DNA of 64,000 nt from Culex pipiens pallens. Its lineage: Eukaryota > Arthropoda > Insecta > Diptera > Culicidae. The notes beneath the pieces were generated by a model. That model worked only from the letters and a program-made list of their open reading frames with translations, was not told the DNA's origin and ran no database searches. The first letter of the stretch is position 1. Each line of letters opens with the position of its first letter. Of this stretch, positions 58,100-64,000 are shown in pieces. The position numbers and the translations under genes were made by a program. The stretch is from positions 496,001 through 560,000 of the forward strand of contig NC_068938.1 of the NCBI RefSeq assembly GCF_016801865.2, in the 5' to 3' direction.

Positions 58100-61000
58100 A
58101 TGCCGCCCTTACGACGCAGCTGCCGCCCTCGCCGCGAAAGCACACCGAGGTCAACGGGAACGCACGTAAGCATCAGCAGAACCAACAGCAGCAGCAACAC
58201 CTTCAACTGCATCAACAACACCCGCTGCACTTGCATCCGGGACTGCTCCAACAGCATCCGCACCTCCATCCGCAGCAGCAGAACCCAAACCAGAACCACC
58301 AGCAGCAGCAGCAGCCACATCACCGTAACGGAACGTCCTCGCAGGACACGTCCGAGGACGGTGAAGAGTCTTCCAGCATGCCGGACGAAGAGGACGACAA
58401 CACGCAGAGCATCGTGGAACACCTGAGCTCGGTGCCGTCGCCCCAGGTCAACGAAATTACGTCCCGATCGGCGTTGTTCCAGTGGGCGGCGCCAAGTCCG
58501 TTGCCCCCGCACGAGTCGCTCCCGTTCAACGTGCACGACCTGCACTACGAGCTGCTGCTGAGCGATCCGGGCAAGGAGAACAAGTACAAGAGCATCTTCA
58601 AGGGCAGCTCGCTCAGCTGTATGGTGCAGGATCTGCGACCGGGCCAGGAGTACACCGTCCGGCTGCAGGTCTACCTCGAGCAGCTGCACGGCTCACCGAC
58701 GGAAGCGTCCACGTTCAACACTCCGCCGTGCGAACCCGACACGCCCAAAACGCCCACGTTGATTGCCCGAACGAAGAACTCGCTGCAGCTGCGTTGGAAC
58801 GCCGCCGTCGACAACGGGTCGCACATTACCAACTACATCCTGGAGTACGACAACGGCAAGTACAACGGAATGATCCACCTGATCAACGCCCAGAACTGCG
58901 ACTTTGTCGAGGTGTGCAAAACCAAGGGCAAACAGTTTACCGTGAACAAGCTGCACCCGTCAATGTGCTACATCTTCCGGCTGTCGGCGGTCAACGAGTA
59001 CGGTCGCAGTGGCTACTCGGACTTGGTCAAATTCAACACTGCCGGCAATCCGCCACCACAACCGGCACCGCCAACGTTGCAGCACGCGACGGCCGCCTCG
59101 CTCAAACTGGCCTGGCAGCGACGATCGCCGAGCGAAGGCTTCACGCTGCAAATGAACGACCTGGACCTGGGCTACGGGTACAAAAACATCTACACCGGGA
59201 TGGACACCGTGTACGAGTGTGTAGGTTTAAGACGAGCAACGACATTCCAATTTAGGGTAAAGGCCGAAAACGAAAATGGCCAGAGTCCGTTCAGCAAGGA
59301 GGTGGTGTTCAAGACTCTGCCGGCGTGCCCTGGCCGGCCAACGAAACCTCAGGTGAAGGGAAAGATTCACGCAACAGCATTTAAGGTCAAGTGGGACCAA
59401 CCGATGGACACGGGCGGTGCCGACATCCAGCTCTACCATCTGGAAATCAGCTCCGGTGCAATGTACGAACGGATATACAGCGGCAAAGAGTCGGAAACGA
59501 TGATCGAGCGGCTTAGCCCGGGAACGGCGTACCAAATCCGCGTACTTTGCGAAGGACCCGGAGGAATAAGCACCTTCTCGGAACCATCCACGGTAACGAC
59601 GGAACCGGTCGCCCCACGGCCACCCCAACGACCGTACTGCAGTGGTGCACCAACGCCGTACGCCGCCTGTCTCATGTGGGACAAACCGGACTACAACGGC
59701 GGAGCGCCAATCCTCGAGTACGAAATGGAAGTCGAGTTGACGAACAAAACACGCCAATCGTGCTATCGCGGCAAGGACCTCTTCTGCGTAGTGAAAGACC
59801 TCCGACCGGGTGAGATGTACACGGTCCAGGTCCGTGCGTACAACCGCATCGGAGCCGGCGAGTGGTCCGAAGAGTACAGTTTCCACGCGGGAGCAGCACC
59901 GCCAAACGCTCCCAAAGAGCTGACCATCACGCTGAAATCGCCAACCCATCTAACTGTGATCTGGGACGAACCGCACTGCAACGGAGCGCCAATCAGCGAG
60001 TACATCCTCCAGTCGAGTACCGCACCGGACGCCGAAGCGGAACAGTCGCTCTTCCAAACCGTCTATCACGGCCAGCAGCGAACGGCTGAGCTGAAAAATC
60101 TCGCACCATTCACCAACTACCACTTCCGGGTTTGCGCGGTCAACAGTGCCGGCAGTTCCCGCTACTCGACCACATTCTCGCAAAAAACGCCCGCGGCACC
60201 GCCCAACGTGCCCGTCCTCGGGCAGCACAAAATCACGGCCAAAAGTATACTTATCTGCTGGGAGACCCCGCAATCGAACGGATCCCAAATCACCCATTAC
60301 AACATTGAGTGCGGCGATCGGGTCATTACGAGCGATGCCGCTTCAACCTTGTGCCGAAGCACGCGAACCCGCACAAGCGGCGATCACTCCAAGCGATCGG
60401 CACGACGCGACGAAGAAGACGACGAAGCAGTCTCCGATGCCGACGAGGACGACTCGGACCCCGAGGAGGAGGAAGAAGTCGAGGACGATGCGTCGGAAGC
60501 GGCCAGCATTGCCAGTGCCACGCTCGCCGAAAAAGCAAACCGCAACGAACTGCTCATCGAAGACCTCCACCCGGAGAGTGTGTACAAGCTGCGGATACAG
60601 GCCGTCAACGAGATCGGCACCGGACCCTTCTCCGGATACATCAAATTCACCACAGCACCACTGCCACCGAAACCACCAAAGCTGGAGTGCATCCAGCATG
60701 GCTTCTCGCACCTGAAGCTGCGCTGGGGCGAAGGCAAGAACCTCGTAGATCTGGCCCGGTACTACGTCGAGCTGGAAAACGCCCGCACCGGCGAGTACCA
60801 GAACGTGTACACGGGAACGCGAAGCACCTGCAAGGTGATGAAACTGCACGAACTCACCCCGTACACGTTCCGGATAGCGGTCAAGACCAAGCACGCCGGC
60901 ATGGGCGATTACTCGGAGGATTTCGTGTTTGTGACGAGTGCGGCCACGCCCAACACGATCAAAGCGCCACGCGTTTACATCGAACCACTGAACGGCGGCG

Positions 61001-61242
61001 GAAGTGGCAACAACTCGCCCGCCCATCCACCCTCGTCGGTCAACGGAAGCGTTAGCAATCTGAACACCATTGTCCAGGGAAGCACCCATCTGACGACGGG
61101 TCAGACGACGGCTGCGGGAGGAGGAGCAGGAGGAGCAGGTGTGCTGACGATCGAGTGGCAGACGAGCCGAAACAATCCGTTTGCCGATGCGATCGAGTAC
61201 GTGCTGCAGATCGCCAAGAGCAAGGACCAGGACTTTCAAGAG
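58100..61242 (+). CDS. mtgo: FNDC3 common exon 5, eight FN3 domains plus the start of a ninth
   Basis: A 3143-nt exon, phase 1 in and phase 0 out, with donor CAAGAG/GTGAGT at 61243. In A-form numbering it covers residues 398-1445. A Gln/His-rich start and an acidic Ser stretch precede the FN3 domains, which begin at about residues 512, 608, 713, 807, 901, 995, 1098 and 1252. A ninth starts at about 1412 and runs off the exon. Typical FN3 marks recur: a Trp near the start (LRWNAA, LTVIWDEP, LKLRWG), Leu-x-Pro before strand F, and Tyr-x-(F/V)-R-V. Domain 7 is interrupted at about residues 1143-1214 by an Asp/Glu-rich insert. A Gly/Ser-rich linker of about 50 residues precedes domain 9. FNDC3 proteins are C-terminally membrane-anchored. 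In Drosophila, mtgo is needed for neuromuscular junction growth and its product binds chaperonin subunit CCT3. The remaining exons lie beyond the window. Confidence 0.97.
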
Positions 61243-63442
61243 GTGAGTGGCGCGGGGTTTTGTTAGTTTGTATGGTTGATTATTGTAAATTATAGGATAA
61301 AAGAATTAAATAAATTTTTGAATTAATAAATAAAAAATAAAAAAAAAGAATCAAGGGAAAAAATTCTAATAAAAGATTTAAAAACTTAAAGAATGAACAC
61401 CAGAAATCTGAAGTCTGAGAAAAAATATGTAACTTGTTTGAATATTCCCAATTTCCTGAAGCTTTAAGGTTATGAAAAGTTAAGAAAAAAAACTTATTTT
61501 AAAATTTGAGAAAGTTTAGAAAATATGAAATTTAAAAACAAAACACCTGAAATCCCAAGCTTGAAAACTAAGTACTTGAATGGAAATGACCCCTTTATTA
61601 CGAGCTCGGAACTTTAGGTTAAAAATAGTACAAAAAGAAAAACAAAAAAATTAAATCTTTATCTTATTTTTTGTATGTTAAAAAACTGTTAAAACTTCGC
61701 AAAACTATGAAATGTAGAAGCTTTAATCACTATAAAATAAATTGAAAATAAAAAAACACGCAGTAAACAAATTCATAAATAAATAAAATGATTTAAGACA
61801 ATTTAAATTGAAAAAGAAAAAAAATAAATGTCCTTATTCGATAAGATCGACAAACATTGATACAACATTTTAAAATTTAGATTTTTTTATTCTGAAACTT
61901 TAAAAAATCCATGAAATTTTCAAATTGTTAAAAGCGACGAAATACAGGAATTAAAAATTTAAAATTCTGGGCCTCGCAAATAGTTCAATAAATTAAAAAA
62001 ATGAAAATCTGAAATTTTAACAATTTTGAATTCTAAAAATTTTAAAAACAAAGAAAATATTCCAAAATGTCTACATGAAGTTAAAAAAAAAAATGTCATA
62101 ATTGCATTTATTCAGTTAATAAATTTATAAACTAGGGAAAAAGAATTATTAAAAATATATGAAATTCTGATATTTACAAATCGTACAATGTTAAAAAATT
62201 TAAGTGTTCATAAAGTTGAAAATAAAAAAATGAAAAATTCTTTTAAAAATCTTAAAATTAAAAAAAAACTTTAACTTTAAAAAATATTGAATTTCAAAAA
62301 ACATAAAATTCTGATATCTAAGATTTTTGCTCTCTACAACGGATGTCTAGTTTTAGCTTTTTTGTTTTTAAACTTTTCCCAGGCATTTATTGCTATTTAA
62401 AAGTATTTTCTCTTGCCAAATCCTTTGTTAAAATACGAAAATGCGAATTATTTTTTTTTATTTATGAAATTAATTTAATTGAATTGAAAGTTCAAAATGT
62501 ACATGAATATAGGGGAAATAAACCCATTTTAACCCTAATAAGCGGTCTTGTTTTAATGATGCTGGATAATCTGGAGTGTTCCTTGAAATTCAGTAAAACC
62601 AAGTACACCAACGAGTGGAGCAACTTTTTGTGAACATTTCTGTTTATTTTCACTTTTATTAAAAGTTATGCTGTTCCTTTTACAAGCATTTTAAAGAAAT
62701 ATTTCAAAAACGCATTCTAACCAGTCATGTGCATTGGGCCACGCCCATTTTTGTATTTTCAGCTTAGTTCTTTTTTTCTTCCAACGCTCGTTTGCGTCGG
62801 CTTCGTGCTGCCAAAATTGATGAAATTTTGAGCGAACACTCACGAAAAGTAGCATTTATAGAGAAAGTTTTCTGGCAACACCACAAGCGCTGCTGGTGGT
62901 GTTGGTGGCCACCCTTTGTTCTTTATTTGCCTTCGCTTCTCGCTCGGTTTTCTTCAGCCTTCGATTAGAATGGATGGTCAAAATTGAAACGTCAAAAGAC
63001 TTAGCGCGTTTGTTTTTTGATGGCGCTTGCTAATTATTTACATGTTTCGGGATTATTTTTCAAGTGAGTGACTAAGTAACGGTCAAAAGAACATGTAGCC
63101 GGTAGTTGGAAGCAATTTTATATCTTAAGCGCTTTGAAATCGTTAGCGCAAGTGAAAAGATATTGATGGCGACTTTCGTTAAGCAGTTAACCTCTGATCT
63201 TGCGTGTGGATGTGTGTGCCACCAAAATGATGAGAAATGGTCTCGCAAAATAGAAATTATGATCAAAAGTGCATTAAATTTGATCTTTTTGGTCAGTAAG
63301 TGGCATACATTTGCGTGCTTACTCGAGGCGGTACTGTTGCTGATAAGTTTACAGCCTAAATAGTATTTTTGGAGCTTTAATCGAGCATCAAACTCTCCAT
63401 ATGACGAATATAGGTGTTTGATTAGAAAGGGTATATTTCCCC
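61243..63442 (+). other. FNDC3 intron 5 (partial)
   Basis: 61300-62330 is extremely AT-rich, with AAAATT-like degenerate simple sequence. About 62640-63100 is balanced, with GCTGCTGGTGGTG. No further exon with a phase-0 acceptor and FN3-like coding was found before 64000. Confidence 0.5.
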
Positions 63443-63501
63443 TAGTCCAGACTCGGTTATCCGAAGGCCTCGGAAAAAATGACTTCGGATAATCGAATCA
63501 G
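63443..63501. repeat. ATCCGAAG-family repeat
   Basis: AGTCCAGACTCGGTTATCCG then GAAGGCCTCGG, and after a short spacer the inverse CTTCGGATAATCGAATC. Hairpin-forming, and the best-preserved end of this family in the window. Confidence 0.7.
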
Positions 63502-63802
63502 TAAAAAATGTCTTATTTTTTTTGTCGAGCTAAAAAAATATTTTTTTTTAAATTCAAGATGGCGGTAATGGAATATTGAAAAATACATTTTTTGTATTCA
63601 AAAGTCAAATTTAACTAAAATGGAGTCGCAGAATTCGAATTTGATGTTAAAAACAATAAAATGGAATAAATCGAACTAATCTAGAAAACCAAAAAGAAAT
63701 CTTTTTTATTTTCAAAATTTAGATATTTTTAAATCTATAATTCAAACAAAAAAGCAATCAAACGACATAAAGTTCAGAAACTACTACTCCTAATTTAAAG
63801 GT
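63502..63802. other. AT-rich intron sequence
   Basis: Possibly the interior of the repeat that starts at 63443. It contains AAGATGGCGG and a TTTGATGTTAAAAACAATAAA block similar (inverted) to about 22760-22785, next to another copy of the family. Confidence 0.4.
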
Positions 63803-64000
63803 TACCCGGGCAGACGGTAATAACGAAATTCATTTCAATAACAAATACTGTTAAATTAACTGAAAATGTTATGGAATCTACTTGAAAAAAAAAATCCATT
63901 TTTGCACAAGAGTTTAATAACAGTTTAAGTTATCACAACAAAATTTGTTATTGGTATGGTTGAGAGCCAAAACAACTTTGGAATAACATTTTTTGTTATG
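63803..64000. repeat. Dispersed element cut by the window edge
   Basis: Opens with ACCCGGGCAGACGGTAATAA. TGTTATTG, TAATAAC and AATTTGTTATTGG motifs repeat towards the edge. It has the look of a mosquito MITE; the right end is outside the window. Confidence 0.4.

Noticed and set aside
58081..61239. Long minus-strand and alternative-frame reading frames over exon 5
   Set aside because: Exon 5 in its sense frame encodes clear FN3 domains; the others are shadows of strong codon bias.
1..64000. CRISPR arrays, operons, toxin-antitoxin or defence islands
   Set aside because: The sequence is plainly eukaryotic, with introns, non-LTR elements and MITEs. The tandem arrays are satellites without spacers.

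Overview
The window is eukaryotic nuclear DNA, most likely from a culicine mosquito (Culex or a close relative). Evidence for this is a very long intron packed with small inverted-repeat elements, a Jockey-clade LINE of the Juan/jockey type, and a single protein-coding gene whose product is a clear insect FNDC3 (Drosophila miles to go, mtgo) orthologue. The genus is an inference from style and repeat content. No bacterial or viral genes are present.

Host gene. FNDC3/mtgo runs on the + strand across the whole window and continues past the right edge. Five coding exons are supported: alternative first exon A (3215-3902), alternative first exon B (34682-35144), and common exons at 53308-53495, 57723-58038 and 58100-61242. 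Exons A and B both end in phase 1 and both join exon 3 in frame. The A-form contributes 1445 codons inside the window and the B-form 1370. The large last exon encodes eight fibronectin type III domains plus the start of a ninth. Domain 7 is split by a highly acidic linker. The C-terminal membrane anchor expected for the family must lie beyond 64000.

Intron landscape. The A-to-3 intron (about 49.4 kb) is a sink for repeats. In order it holds: a foldback element with a 30-bp perfect inverted repeat (8259-8423); a 3.2-kb satellite of 9-bp units in three successive unit types (8453-11673); and a three-level nested transposon (13298-23922). The nest is a hAT-like element with an 8-bp target duplication. 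It contains a nearly complete Jockey LINE with a 13-bp duplication. That LINE is in turn split inside its reverse transcriptase by a 1.4-kb minus-strand LINE-like insert with a 23-bp duplication. Beyond the nest lie many MITEs. Two share CTGCC...CGCATAA termini with 4-bp target duplications (31279-31710 and 55275-55505). Another is a TA-flanked MITE (41446-42376) sitting inside an inverted tandem array, where a neighbouring monomer preserves the empty site. There are also palindrome-rich blocks (44678-45957, 49063-50645) and further 9-bp arrays (40375-40880, 53557-53720).

Regulation. Two promoters are implied by the alternative first exons. A third candidate core promoter (Inr TCAGTT with a DPE-like TGACGT at exactly +28) lies at 26374-26408 within intron 1. 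No tRNA, rRNA, CRISPR or second host gene could be supported. I did not find a convincing new biological system. The most informative items are the dated transposon nest, the multi-phase 9-bp satellite, the 4-bp-TSD MITE family and the alternative N-termini of FNDC3.
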